This document shows, piece by piece, positions 9,132-18,197 of a stretch of DNA of 58,193 nucleotides. This stretch comes from UBA2266 sp964406945 (GTDB lineage Bacteria; Planctomycetota; Phycisphaerae; Sedimentisphaerales; Anaerobacaceae), in the NCBI GenBank assembly GCA_964406945.1, contig CAYOTO010000021.1:1-58193 (forward strand), in the 5' to 3' direction. The notes beneath the pieces are model-generated. The model searched no databases. It was not told the origin of the DNA and saw only the letters and a program-made list of their open reading frames with translations. A program made the translations under genes and the position numbers. The number at the start of each line of letters is the position of its first letter. Position 1 is the stretch's first letter.

Positions 9132-9960
9132 TCTCCTGAATCGAGGGCAAAAAGCGAACGAATCCGACGCGTATCGCACCGCCGGCCTCATCACCCTGCC
9201 GGATACCGGCGAACTTGTAATCGCAGGCGATCTCCACGGCCACAGACGCAATTTCGACCGAATCTGCACTTACGCCGACCTCGAAAACCACCCCAAACGC
9301 CACGTCGTACTGCAGGAAATCATCCACGGCGGTCCCGAAGACACCGACGGCGGCTGCCTCTCATACAAACTCCTGCTCGACGCAATCCGCTACAAACTGC
9401 AGTTTCCCAACCAGGTCCATATCATCATGGGCAACCACGACACCGCCTGCATCAACAACTCCGACGTAATGAAGAACGGCAGGGAAATGAACCGCGCCAT
9501 GGCCCAGGCCATCGAAAACTGCTACGGCGACAGAGCCGAAGACGTAATACTCGCCCTCAGACAGTACCTTTTCTCACAGCCCCTGGCCGTCCGCACCGCA
9601 AATAGAATCTGGGCATCCCACTCGCTCCCGGCCGACAGATTCATCGAAAAATTCGACCCCGGAATCTTCCAGCGGGAACTCAGAATCAACGACGTCGTCC
9701 GCCCCGGATCCGCGTACTTGCTCACCTGGGGCCGCCGCCACTCCCAGAACATTCTCGACCGCCTCGCCGAAATCCTCGACGTCGACATCTTCGTACTAGG
9801 CCACCAGCCCCAGACCGAAGGCTGGAAACAGGCCGGCGACAACCTCCTCATCCTCGCATCCGAGCACAACCACGGCACAATCCTGCACGTCGACCTGGCC
9901 GAAACCTATACCATCGACTCCCTCATTGAACGCACCGTACCCTTGACTTCCATCGTCTGA
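9112..9960 (+). CDS. Metallophosphoesterase (calcineurin-like)
   Basis: 282 residues with the PPP-type metal-binding motifs in order: GDLHGH (residues 39-44), a divergent GGPEDTDGG, GNHD near residue 106, the SHS histidine and LGHQP. It should be a two-metal phosphoesterase and may reverse the action of the overlapping kinase. The match to a protein phosphatase rather than a nucleotide hydrolase is inference from this pairing. Its start lies inside the last codons of the kinase gene, so translation is probably coupled. Confidence 0.9.
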   Translation: MAQTAIDLLNRGQKANESDAYRTAGLITLPDTGELVIAGDLHGHRRNFDRICTYADLENHPKRHVVLQEIIHGGPEDTDGGCLSYKLLLDAIRYKLQFPNQVHIIMGNHDTACINNSDVMKNGREMNRAMAQAIENCYGDRAEDVILALRQYLFSQPLAVRTANRIWASHSLPADRFIEKFDPGIFQRELRINDVVRPGSAYLLTWGRRHSQNILDRLAEILDVDIFVLGHQPQTEGWKQAGDNLLILASEHNHGTILHVDLAETYTIDSLIERTVPLTSIV

Positions 9961-10024
9961 TTCGGTATTACTGCGTCTTCCATAGCACCGCATAAGGCGT
10001 AACGGCGAATTTGGCAGGACCTTG

Positions 10025-11248
10025 ATGTTCTTCGACGTATATTACTTTCTGGCATGGCTGCTCATCCTATTCGAGACCCTCGTAACCTTCCAGTGCTACC
10101 GCAACTACCGCTTCGTCATGGTCAAACACAAAAAGCAGCGCCGCTGGCACAAAAAACGCGTATTGCTGATAATCCCCTGCAAAGGCCTCGACCCCGCCTT
10201 CGACGCCAACATAAGCTCTTTCTTTGCACAGGATTACGCCAACTACAAACTCTGGTTCGTCGTCGAAGACAAATCCGACCCCGCGTACGCAAGTCTGAGC
10301 CGTCTGAAAGACAAGCTTGCTGATGATTCCAACGCCCTCGAAGTCCGCATCCAGGTAGCCGGCAAAACCCACGGACGCAGCCAGAAACTCCACAACCTGC
10401 TCTACTGCTATCGCAACCGCGACGACGACATCGACATCCTCGCTTTCGCCGACTCCGACATATGCGTCCGCCCCGACTGGCTCAGCCACCTGATCTGGCC
10501 CCTCAGACAGCAAAAGGTGGGCGCCTCCACCGGCTACCGCTGGTTCGTCCCCGAAAATAACAACCTCCCCACCCTGATTCTCGCCTCGCTCAACGCCAAA
10601 GTCGCACAAATGCTCGGCAACACCAGATTCAACAAGGCCTGGGGCGGCTCGATGGCAATTCCAGTAAGCTTATTCGCAAAGCTCCAACTCGACCAAATCT
10701 GGTCGAAAACCCTCAGCGACGACCTCTCACTCAGCCGCGCCGTCAGAAAAGCCGCCATGAAGACAGAATTCGTACCCGCCTGCCTGGTCCCGTCCTACGA
10801 GACCGTAAACTGGCCCCGGCTCTTCGAATTCGGCCGCCGACAGTTCCTCATAACCCGCATCTACGCACCCAAATCATGGCTCATCGGACTCGGCAGCAGC
10901 ACCTTGGCCGTTCTGGGCATCTGGGGCGGACTCGCCGCCGCCGTCTGGGCCGCTCTGACCAATCAAAGCCCGCTGGCATTGTTTATCGCGGTCCCCCTGA
11001 CTTTCATCCTCGCACAATTCCTCCAGGCCGTACTGCGACAGCGCATGATTGCAAAAGTACTCCCCGAACAAAAAAACCGAATGATACCGGCGATGGTGCT
11101 CGACATAGCTGCCTGCGCCTTCATGAGCGCGATTCTCATGGTAATGGTCGTCGGCTCGGCGTTCGGCCGAACCATACGCTGGCGCGGCATACGCTACAAA
11201 ATTCAGAGCCCCACCGACATAGTCATCGACGACAACCCGGCAGTCTGA
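10025..11248 (+). CDS. Membrane glycosyltransferase family 2
   Basis: 407 residues. One N-terminal membrane segment precedes a GT-A domain: the first nucleotide-binding strand (LLIIPCKGLDP), the metal-binding DSD (AFADSDICVRP), the acceptor-site SDDLSLSRAV and a GRRQFLI segment like the (Q/R)xxRW motif. Three membrane segments and a C-terminal RWRGIRYKI follow, as in ceramide glucosyltransferase-like (GT21/HpnI) enzymes. It likely adds a sugar to a lipid acceptor at the inner membrane; the acceptor is not known. ATG 10025 has AGGA 5 nt upstream and is preferred over TTG 10022. It follows the kinase-phosphatase pair by 64 bp on the same strand. Confidence 0.9.
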   Translation: MFFDVYYFLAWLLILFETLVTFQCYRNYRFVMVKHKKQRRWHKKRVLLIIPCKGLDPAFDANISSFFAQDYANYKLWFVVEDKSDPAYASLSRLKDKLADDSNALEVRIQVAGKTHGRSQKLHNLLYCYRNRDDDIDILAFADSDICVRPDWLSHLIWPLRQQKVGASTGYRWFVPENNNLPTLILASLNAKVAQMLGNTRFNKAWGGSMAIPVSLFAKLQLDQIWSKTLSDDLSLSRAVRKAAMKTEFVPACLVPSYETVNWPRLFEFGRRQFLITRIYAPKSWLIGLGSSTLAVLGIWGGLAAAVWAALTNQSPLALFIAVPLTFILAQFLQAVLRQRMIAKVLPEQKNRMIPAMVLDIAACAFMSAILMVMVVGSAFGRTIRWRGIRYKIQSPTDIVIDDNPAV

Positions 11249-11272
11249 GATAATCTTTCAGGGGGTGCAGCG

Positions 11273-11605
11273 ATGAACACAAGAACCATTGTGGTCACAA
11301 TCTTGCTGTTGATGGTCCCGGCGATGGGCGCAGACAACCCGGCTGCCGACAGGATTTTCAAAGCCGGTGCCGCTGCAAGTAACATAACTCCCCCGTTGGA
11401 CCGCCCCGTCGTGGGCACCTGGAATTCCCCGCCCGCAACCAACATACACGATGAACTGCACGCAAGGTGTTTGGTCCTCGACGACGGCACTTACCAAAAA
11501 GGGGCTGGTTCAATACCAGCCCCTTTCTCAGCTTCCATGCCGATATCACTGTTTTATAGATGGTACGGATGCCGCTGCGGCCTGCCCATGAGGCGATGCG
11601 CCTGA
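11273..11605 (+). pseudogene. Truncated ceramidase-like gene
   Basis: A good start (AGGGGGTGCAGCG then ATG) and signal peptide are followed by about 50 residues typical of the N-terminus of neutral ceramidase-like planctomycete proteins (FKAGAAASNITPPLDRPVVG... HDELHARCLVLDDGT). Homology stops near 11490, exactly where the terminator of the convergent oxidoreductase gene begins; the remaining codons to 11605 read antisense through that gene's end. This is a 5' fragment of a gene that has lost most of its length. Confidence 0.75.
11496..11526 (-). terminator. Terminator of the Gfo/Idh/MocA gene
   Basis: A perfect 9-bp hairpin (GGGGCTGGT 11501-11509 with ACCAGCCCC 11515-11523, 5-nt loop) followed by five T on the minus strand, about 30 bp after the stop at 11554. 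Confidence 0.85.
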
Positions 11606-12882
11606 GCGTCACCCACAATCTCCTGTTTTGCCTGGTCCCATTCCAGCTTACGGCCCAGCATATAAGATAGATTGCCCAGCACGCAAAGGTTCGCCACCCC
11701 GACCGCGGCATCTATATTCATAATCGTCTTCCTGCCGGTCTTGATTCCCGCAAACCAGTCCTCGTGATGGCCCGGGCTCTTGCGAACGTCCTTGCCACCC
11801 GCCGGCAATTCCCACTCACGGGCCTTTTTCTCGACCCACGTACCGCCGTCGCCGCCCCAATGCACGAACTTGCTCTTGCTGCCGTAGTAAGTGGCGCCGT
11901 AACCGGGCCTGCTGATCTTCCCGCCCGGCTCGTTGCCCGTCCGCTCCTCCGCCGGAACCGCATTATCCCTCTGCTGATCCCAGATTAGCGTCCAGTCCGG
12001 ATTCTTGAATTTGTAAACCACCTTCATCGTAACCGCACTGTCCCAGAGGCCTTTCTTCGGCGGCGTCCCCGTCGCCTCGACACTGACCGGACCGGTCCCG
12101 TCGGCGCCCATCCACCACATCGCACAACTCATCACATGCGCGCCGCGGTCTCGAATCTGCCCGCCGCCCGATTCCATGATCCAGCGGAACGTACCGTGAC
12201 AATAACGCTTGTTATATGGTCTCCACCGCAGAGGCCCAAGCCACAGATCCCAGTCAAGCTCCGGCGGCGGATCGCTGTTCGGAACCGGATTACTGTCTTC
12301 CGGACTCGGATAGTGGAAGCAAACCACCTTGTCGATATGTCCGATATTCCCGTTCACCAGATACCGGTGGGCCAGATACGCCTCGGGTTGGCTGCGCCCC
12401 TGCGAACCGACCTGCACCGAAACCTTGTTGTCGTGTGCGGCCTTGACCATCGCCTTGCCCTCTTCGATCGTGCAGCACGCCGGCTTCTCGACATAAACGT
12501 GCTTGCCGCACTCAGCCGCATGAACCATCTGCACCGCATGCCAGTGGTCCGGCGTCGTAACAAACACCGCATCCACATCCTTGCGCTGAAGAATGTATCT
12601 GTAATCACGGTACGGAATTGCACCCTCCCCGGCCGTCTGTGCAGCCTTGGCCAGCCTCTTCTCATCCGCATCGCAAACAGAGGCAATATTGACCATCCCC
12701 TTCTCGCGAAAACCCTTCATCGCCCGCAGATGGTAACTTCCCATTCCACCCAGTCCGATATGCGCAACCGTGATCCGTTCGTTCGCCCCGCGAACGCTGG
12801 ACGGAACGTAATACGCGGCCCCAACAGCCGCACCCGCAACCGCGAGAAACCGACGTCTGTTCAGTTGAATTGACTTACTCAT
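11554..12882 (-). CDS. Tat-exported Gfo/Idh/MocA oxidoreductase
   Basis: 442 residues. A Tat signal (NRRRFLAVAGAA) precedes a Rossmann domain with the dinucleotide motif GLGGMG, VTTPDHWHA and the EKP motif of the active-site lysine (VYVEKP). The C-terminal alpha/beta domain has GG.I.D.GAH, typical of the large planctomycete paralogue set. It probably oxidises or rearranges a sugar or glycoside in the periplasm with bound NAD(P). ATG 12882, 8 nt after AAGG, is preferred over ATG 12888. It lies 61 bp after the HEAT gene. Confidence 0.9.
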   Translation of the reverse strand: MSKSIQLNRRRFLAVAGAAVGAAYYVPSSVRGANERITVAHIGLGGMGSYHLRAMKGFREKGMVNIASVCDADEKRLAKAAQTAGEGAIPYRDYRYILQRKDVDAVFVTTPDHWHAVQMVHAAECGKHVYVEKPACCTIEEGKAMVKAAHDNKVSVQVGSQGRSQPEAYLAHRYLVNGNIGHIDKVVCFHYPSPEDSNPVPNSDPPPELDWDLWLGPLRWRPYNKRYCHGTFRWIMESGGGQIRDRGAHVMSCAMWWMGADGTGPVSVEATGTPPKKGLWDSAVTMKVVYKFKNPDWTLIWDQQRDNAVPAEERTGNEPGGKISRPGYGATYYGSKSKFVHWGGDGGTWVEKKAREWELPAGGKDVRKSPGHHEDWFAGIKTGRKTIMNIDAAVGVANLCVLGNLSYMLGRKLEWDQAKQEIVGDAQAHRLMGRPQRHPYHL

Positions 12883-12943
12883 ATTCATCGCCTTTCTTCT
12901 GGGACTATACTCGCCCGAAAGTCCGTTCTCCAGTTAATCGCGC

Positions 12944-13585
12944 CTATTGTACCGGCCGCACCTCTGTCTTCTTCACCGGCGTCAGCTTCGAGCACTTCGG
13001 CCCGCGAACCTTCATGCCGAGAGCACGCATGGACTGAGCCAGATTCCCCTTGAAATCGTCATCCGCTTCACGGTACGCCTTCCGCAGAGCCGCCTTGGCC
13101 CTGGGCCCGCCGATCCTCTCGATAACCATACGCGCATCCTCACGACAATCTTCGGATCCCAACAGCCCGGCAACCGGCTCGACCGCCCTGAGGCCCGCCA
13201 CTTCCGAGAGGGTCCAGAGAACATCCTGCTTAACAGTCGTATCCTTAATCCGCTCGAGAGCCTCGACAAGCCGCCTGCTCACCGCGAACCTTTCTCTCCG
13301 TGAGCCCGGACTGCCCGCTTCGCGGGCGATCTTTTCCAGAGCACGCTTCGCGGCCCGGGCAACCTCCATATCCTCATCATGCATCAGTTCGACAACACTC
13401 GGAACAGCCGCTGCGCCGGCCTTGCCCGCGCCAAGCCACGCATCCGTACGAACCTGTGCGTCTTCGCTTTTGAGCCCTGTTATTAGAGCCTCAACAGCCT
13501 CTCGCCCGGCCCTGCGACTGCGCCCACCATTGGCCGCAACAAAGCCCGAAGCTCCTGCGGAAATTGCACCATTACTTATAGACAT
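12944..13585 (-). CDS. HEAT-repeat protein
   Basis: 213 residues without a signal peptide. Helical repeats such as EALITGLKSEDAQVRTDAW and VPSVVELMHDEDMEVARAA are HEAT/PBS-lyase-like, with the Asp-Val-Arg spacing usual in these units. A scaffold for protein-protein contacts is the likely role. AGGA 8 nt before the ATG supports the start. It is upstream of, and probably co-transcribed with, the oxidoreductase. Confidence 0.75.
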   Translation of the reverse strand: MSISNGAISAGASGFVAANGGRSRRAGREAVEALITGLKSEDAQVRTDAWLGAGKAGAAAVPSVVELMHDEDMEVARAAKRALEKIAREAGSPGSRRERFAVSRRLVEALERIKDTTVKQDVLWTLSEVAGLRAVEPVAGLLGSEDCREDARMVIERIGGPRAKAALRKAYREADDDFKGNLAQSMRALGMKVRGPKCSKLTPVKKTEVRPVQ

Positions 13586-13901
13586 GACTGAAGTCCTTTC
13601 CTGAAAAGCCTCACTTTACCAGATTGCACCCGCGTCCACAGCCGACTGAAACGCCGGGCGACCACCAATATCATAATATCAATCTACCCCAAATACCCCG
13701 CAAAAACAAACCCAAAAAACCGCCCCTTCGGATTCGATTCACTGGAATACTGTGGCAGGAAACCTGCACCGCCGGATGAAAGACTGAGCGAAAAGAAGAA
13801 CCTTGGCCGCGCAATAGACTGCCAGCCCAAACTCATCAAATCTGCTGCAACTTCGAGCTTTTAAGCTACAACTCAGGCCTTTGCGCTCGAAACTTCAGGT
13901 C
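13586..13901. other. Intergenic region
   Basis: 316 bp between two minus-strand genes. Only a short palindrome (AGCTTTTAAGCT near 13857) was noted; the promoter of the HEAT gene is presumably here but no convincing boxes are seen. Confidence 0.4.
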
Positions 13902-14963
13902 TTAATCCAGCTTCTCAATATCATCGTGCCTCTCACCCACAATATAAATTCGATTCTTCCCGCTGCGTTTGGCTTCCAGCAGCGCCTCATCGGCCTGAAC
14001 AAACAACTCCTGTATACTCGATCCGTCACGCGGAAAACTGGCCAGTCCTCCGCTTATCGACAGCACTCCCTCGCCCCCGGGCCCCAGCACGTCCGGCTCG
14101 GCGTTCTCCAACTCACGCCTGAATCGTTGCGATATGAAGATCGCCTCGGTCGGAGGCTCGGCCGTCGCCGAACGTCTGTCAGTTTCGCGCGACCGCGATC
14201 GGCTCGGATCATCCCAGAAAAGCACCGCAAACTCGTCTCCCCCTATCCGCCCCACAATGTCGTGACCTCTACAGCACCGCTTCATCAAAACCCCCGCCTC
14301 TCTCAGAATCTCATCTCCAATCGCATGTCCGTACGTGTCGTTGTAATGCTTGAAATCGTCTATATCGAAGACCAGCAGAGTCACGCGACCGCCCTCCCTG
14401 GCCGCCAGCTCGATTATCTGCCGCCCGAATTCCCAGATATAACGCCGGTTCTTAAGCCCCGTCAGATCGTCTTCGGTCGCCAGACGTTCAAGTTCCGCCA
14501 CACGCTCCTGCAGGGCGCCCGTAGCCCGCGCCACATCCACAGGCTCCACAGGAACCCTTGGAGTCTTCACGCTCGAACCGCGAAGGCTCTTAAGAAAATA
14601 ACCCGGCTCCAGAGGATAAATCATGTAGTCGTCGGCGAGCCTGTCCTCGCCGGCGCCGCTTGTCATCGCCCTGGCCGCCGGTTCCTGATGAATCCGCACG
14701 AGCATTACTATCTTCAAATCGGGATTAGCCTGACGAAACGCCTTCAGAGCAGGCGCCAGCAATTGAAGCACCTCTCCCGCCACAACGCCCACGGCGCAAT
14801 ATTGCCCATCAGCCGCGGCGCTTATCGCGTCCAGAACATTCTCGAACGCTTCCACCGAACCGTTCGGCAAAAGGGACGAATCGCCGAAAACCCGCCGGAA
14901 ATCGCCCGCCAGCAAAACCCGATCCGGCTCAGGGATATCTCTATGAACGCTGGCTTCTATCAT
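13902..14963 (-). CDS. Diguanylate cyclase (GGDEF)
   Basis: 353 residues. The N-terminal 130 residues look like a degenerate receiver domain without a clear phospho-acceptor Asp. A coiled linker (LQERVAELERLATEDDLTGL) leads into a full GGDEF domain: LTGLKNRRY, FDIDDFKHYND and GGDEF at 241-245. RGHD at 232-235, five residues before GGDEF, is an intact inhibitory I-site, so product inhibition by c-di-GMP is expected. An insertion of about 30 polar residues follows GGDEF. Its start overlaps the preceding gene by 23 nt, so the two are co-expressed. Confidence 0.92.
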   Translation of the reverse strand: MIEASVHRDIPEPDRVLLAGDFRRVFGDSSLLPNGSVEAFENVLDAISAAADGQYCAVGVVAGEVLQLLAPALKAFRQANPDLKIVMLVRIHQEPAARAMTSGAGEDRLADDYMIYPLEPGYFLKSLRGSSVKTPRVPVEPVDVARATGALQERVAELERLATEDDLTGLKNRRYIWEFGRQIIELAAREGGRVTLLVFDIDDFKHYNDTYGHAIGDEILREAGVLMKRCCRGHDIVGRIGGDEFAVLFWDDPSRSRSRETDRRSATAEPPTEAIFISQRFRRELENAEPDVLGPGGEGVLSISGGLASFPRDGSSIQELFVQADEALLEAKRSGKNRIYIVGERHDDIEKLD

Positions 14964-15453
14964 CGATCCACAATCCGAGTAACGCCTCTATTTCCGCCCT
15001 GGAGGCATGACACTTCTGGTCGTTAATATGGTCGAGAGCACCTCTTGCACCCCGACCGCCGCGTGCTTCTTCCCTGAGCCTGCGAATTACTTCCGCAATC
15101 CGCATCGGTCCGTCGATTACAAAACCCCCGCCGCCTTCTAGCTGCCAAAGACCGCCCCAATCGTGCCCTCCGAACGCGTCGGAATCAACCAGACAGCAGC
15201 ATACGAATCCATTCCGTCCGGCAATCCGAAAAAAACGCCCGCCTTCCTTTTTCAACTCTTCGACGCGGCCGACCGCAAGCACCCGCCCGCGCCCGAGCTG
15301 TGGCAATTTGGCCGCAGCCGCATATACGTCCTCACAACGCGTCACTCCAACGCCATGTTCCAACAGCGACTCGACTGTCCTTTCGACATACCCATCCTCA
15401 TCGCTGCCGATTACTACGGCATGTAGACCTGTGTTTGGGGCACCTTGTTCCAC
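14941..15453 (-). CDS. Degenerate receiver-like protein
   Basis: 170 residues. The first 120 resemble a response-regulator fold (HAVVIGSDEDGYVERTVESLL ... GRVLAVGRVEEL ... FVIDGPMRIAEVIRRL), but the acidic pocket and phosphorylation Asp are not convincing. The start is GTG at 15453 with GAGGA 9 nt upstream. It overlaps the cyclase gene and may regulate it through pseudo-receiver contacts. Confidence 0.65.
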   Translation of the reverse strand: MEQGAPNTGLHAVVIGSDEDGYVERTVESLLEHGVGVTRCEDVYAAAAKLPQLGRGRVLAVGRVEELKKEGGRFFRIAGRNGFVCCCLVDSDAFGGHDWGGLWQLEGGGGFVIDGPMRIAEVIRRLREEARGGRGARGALDHINDQKCHASRAEIEALLGLWIDDRSQRS

Positions 15454-15685
15454 TGCAGCCCGTCCTCGTAAATCTCGAAAAAACAGGAAACCAAAAACTT
15501 ATCGATAATCCGCGTGCGTATCCCACCGTTTCGAACCCGACAACCCACACCGGATAGCCGGAGCCGGTCGAACGCGCACCTTCTCTTGAATATCAACTAA
15601 TATCATACCAGAAATCCCCTCCCGAGTCAATCGCCGATTGCCCGTTCCCCCGTCACTATACATCCGCTCTTCAGGACTTTTGCCG
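15454..15685. other. Intergenic region
   Basis: 232 bp between minus-strand genes; nothing recognisable. Confidence 0.4.
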
Positions 15686-17605
15686 CTATCCGGACGCCGG
15701 CAGCCCGGCCAGATTCTTGTTCACCTGCTCGCTGTAAATGCTCTCGGGATACAAACTCACAAACTTGCTCAAAGTAGCTCTGGCCTCCGCCAGAAGCCTC
15801 TTTTTACGGGCCGAATCCGTATCCGGCAACTGCCGCCACTGCGAAATCTTCAAAAGCCCCAGCTCGTACAACGCCTGGATCCCACCGTCGGTCCCGCTGA
15901 AGTCCTCGTGCACCTTCAAAAGCCGCTCGGCCCGCAACTGCTCGTCCGCCGCCAGTTTCGCCTTCGCAACCAGGAGATTATCGCGCAGCGGAGCCTTCTC
16001 GCTCGCATGGTCCAGCAGCCTGTCGATATGCCAGGAGTAATCCTGACTGTGCGGATTGAGCATAACGAACTCGGCGAGCATACGCCCGGAACTCGGCTCG
16101 GATGTCCGGTTTTCCTGCCCTATCAACGTCCGCAACTGGTCGATCTTTCGCTGCAGCTCATTCAGTTTGAACGACGTTATCGCCGTCTCGGCCGGAGGCC
16201 TGAACGGCTTGAAAATCGTATCGTCCTGGACCTCCTGATTTTCCATCGCCTGCACCCGCTGACGGGCCTTTATCTGCGCATCGTTCAGAAGCGCATCGGC
16301 CTGCGTGAATCTGCCCTTGCCCGCCCAGTGCATCGCAATACGCCAACGGGCCTCGATTGACTCGGCGCTGTTGCTGAAGTTGCGATACAATTCATGCCAA
16401 AGTTGAGCCGACCTCTCGTGAGGATAATCGCTGTAAAAATGCAGAATCTCTTCCTGGGCAATCATCGAAGTATCGGGACTGTACTCGCTGAGCAGCGCCT
16501 TGTAATAAAGTGCAATCGCCATCCGCTTGCTTTGCGAACGGCTCTTTATGAACTCATCATAAATGAAGCCCGGCATCCACCAGGGCTTCGGCGGACTGAT
16601 AAAACGGTCGTACTGCTCGTTGAGCCACTTCCTTTTCTTCTGGTACTGCAACTCCTCGGGCACTATAAACCACGTCGGCCATCGGTCGTAAGACAACTCG
16701 AACTGAATCCGCCGTTTCAACTCCGCACGCAGCGGAATAGGCTCGGTCGGAAAGAAGAAGCCCATAAAATGCTTCCGGGCTGATGGACTGTCAATCGTCG
16801 CATCCAGAGCATCGGTAATCAAATGATCGTGAAATTCCTTCGCCTGCTCCGGGCTGTAGTCCGCAACATACAACTGGTAGTCGAGTTCGTCGAAGCCGAT
16901 GTGCTTTTCGAACACGACCGCCGCAATCGTGAGCGTAACCGCCGTAAATATCCACACAAGACCCGGTTTATACCGCGTAAAATGACCTATCCCCAGCACA
17001 AACCCGGCAAGCGCCATACCGCTGAGCCACGCGCAAATCCACGGCGTAAAAGAGAACCCCCACTCGACCGGGCTGGCATCGCTGGCGCCGCCGAGAAAGC
17101 CCCAGCAGATAAGTTGCGGAGCCGTACACAGTGCAATTGCAATTATCCGAGAACGAAAACGCAGCGGTCTGCATGCGGCGGCAAAACAGCTTATAAACAG
17201 CGCCACCGCCAGAGCCGGCAAAGCCGCCAGAAAGAACACCGCCGCGATAAAAGGCAGACTGTATCGAAAACTCATTAACTGGGATATCAGCACCGGCACG
17301 ATGCCGAATATGCCCACCATCAGTCCCAGCACCAGAATCTGCCAGGGGTATTCGAAGACGTTGGCCCCCATCACCACGAACTGATCGAGCCGCCACGCCT
17401 CGGCCTGAAGAAGGCTCCGAAGATCGAAAGCCCAAAGAGAACCCAGAACGATACGCGACCAGAAAAAGCAGCTCAGGATAAAAAATCCCAGAGCCAGAAG
17501 CCAGCACCGTTGGACGTTCTTGTGGCTGTAATGAAGCGTCGGACCGGCAGTCATAAAAGACTTCTGCACCGCCCGAGGCGTTTTTTCCTTCTGTTTTTCT
17601 TCCAT
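15686..17605 (-). CDS. Multi-pass membrane protein with C-terminal TPR-like domain
   Basis: 639 residues from ATG 17605; the open frame begins with TTG nine codons upstream. About six membrane segments occupy residues 35-245 (SFRYSLPFIAAVFFLAALPALAV is one). The C-terminal 380 residues are helical and rich in TPR-like units (ALYYKALLSEYSPDTSMIAQEEI, ARWRIAMHWAGKGRFTQADALL, ATLSKFVSLYPESIYSEQV), similar in style to BamD/YbgF repeats. It probably assembles partner proteins at the inner membrane; no enzyme motif is seen. Confidence 0.7.
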   Translation of the reverse strand: MEEKQKEKTPRAVQKSFMTAGPTLHYSHKNVQRCWLLALGFFILSCFFWSRIVLGSLWAFDLRSLLQAEAWRLDQFVVMGANVFEYPWQILVLGLMVGIFGIVPVLISQLMSFRYSLPFIAAVFFLAALPALAVALFISCFAAACRPLRFRSRIIAIALCTAPQLICWGFLGGASDASPVEWGFSFTPWICAWLSGMALAGFVLGIGHFTRYKPGLVWIFTAVTLTIAAVVFEKHIGFDELDYQLYVADYSPEQAKEFHDHLITDALDATIDSPSARKHFMGFFFPTEPIPLRAELKRRIQFELSYDRWPTWFIVPEELQYQKKRKWLNEQYDRFISPPKPWWMPGFIYDEFIKSRSQSKRMAIALYYKALLSEYSPDTSMIAQEEILHFYSDYPHERSAQLWHELYRNFSNSAESIEARWRIAMHWAGKGRFTQADALLNDAQIKARQRVQAMENQEVQDDTIFKPFRPPAETAITSFKLNELQRKIDQLRTLIGQENRTSEPSSGRMLAEFVMLNPHSQDYSWHIDRLLDHASEKAPLRDNLLVAKAKLAADEQLRAERLLKVHEDFSGTDGGIQALYELGLLKISQWRQLPDTDSARKKRLLAEARATLSKFVSLYPESIYSEQVNKNLAGLPASG

Positions 17606-18197
17606 AGTTATATCCGGCCTCTCTTCGGACAAGCACGCCGAAGAATCACAGTCGCCGGAGCAAACTCAGCCACGCAACACACCCATCCAGCCGGTCCGAA
17701 AACCGCCGTCCGAGCGACGTCGCCGCCGAGAATTATTCCAAAATATCGCTCTTCTAAATACTCTACCATTATAGAACTCTGTCGCCACGCCTGCAAGACA
17801 TCCCGACAACTTATCGACACTAAAAAGCCCGCGCCAAAGGTGCCGTAACTCTTTCATACCGGCGAAAATCCGCCCCGATTACCGCCAAATGCCCTCTGGG
17901 GCACCTCATCGCCCCCTTCCGATAATCGAAAATCCGCGCCGACGCCCACTTTCACGGTGTTTTTTCGGTCTCATAAAGCCCGTTTCTACAAGAATTCCCC
18001 GCGAAAAGCCGGGACTTTCCAGCCGGCGCCGAACTACAGGCAGGATTAAACAAAAGTCACAACTCGTGCATACCGAAAAACCGGCAATAACCGGCTGAAA
18101 CTGTATCAGGTTCGAATTGCGGGCTCGCATTTCGCGGCTCTACATATCGGACTGCGCGAAGAAGACGCACTTTTCAGGTGCTTAACGCCGTTGCGTG
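17606..18197. other. Long divergent intergenic region
   Basis: 592 bp separating the divergent membrane-protein and histidine-kinase genes, so it should hold both promoters. It contains some short GC-rich hairpins (for example GCCGG/CCGGC around 18008-18030), but no known riboswitch or RNA gene was recognised. Confidence 0.4.
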
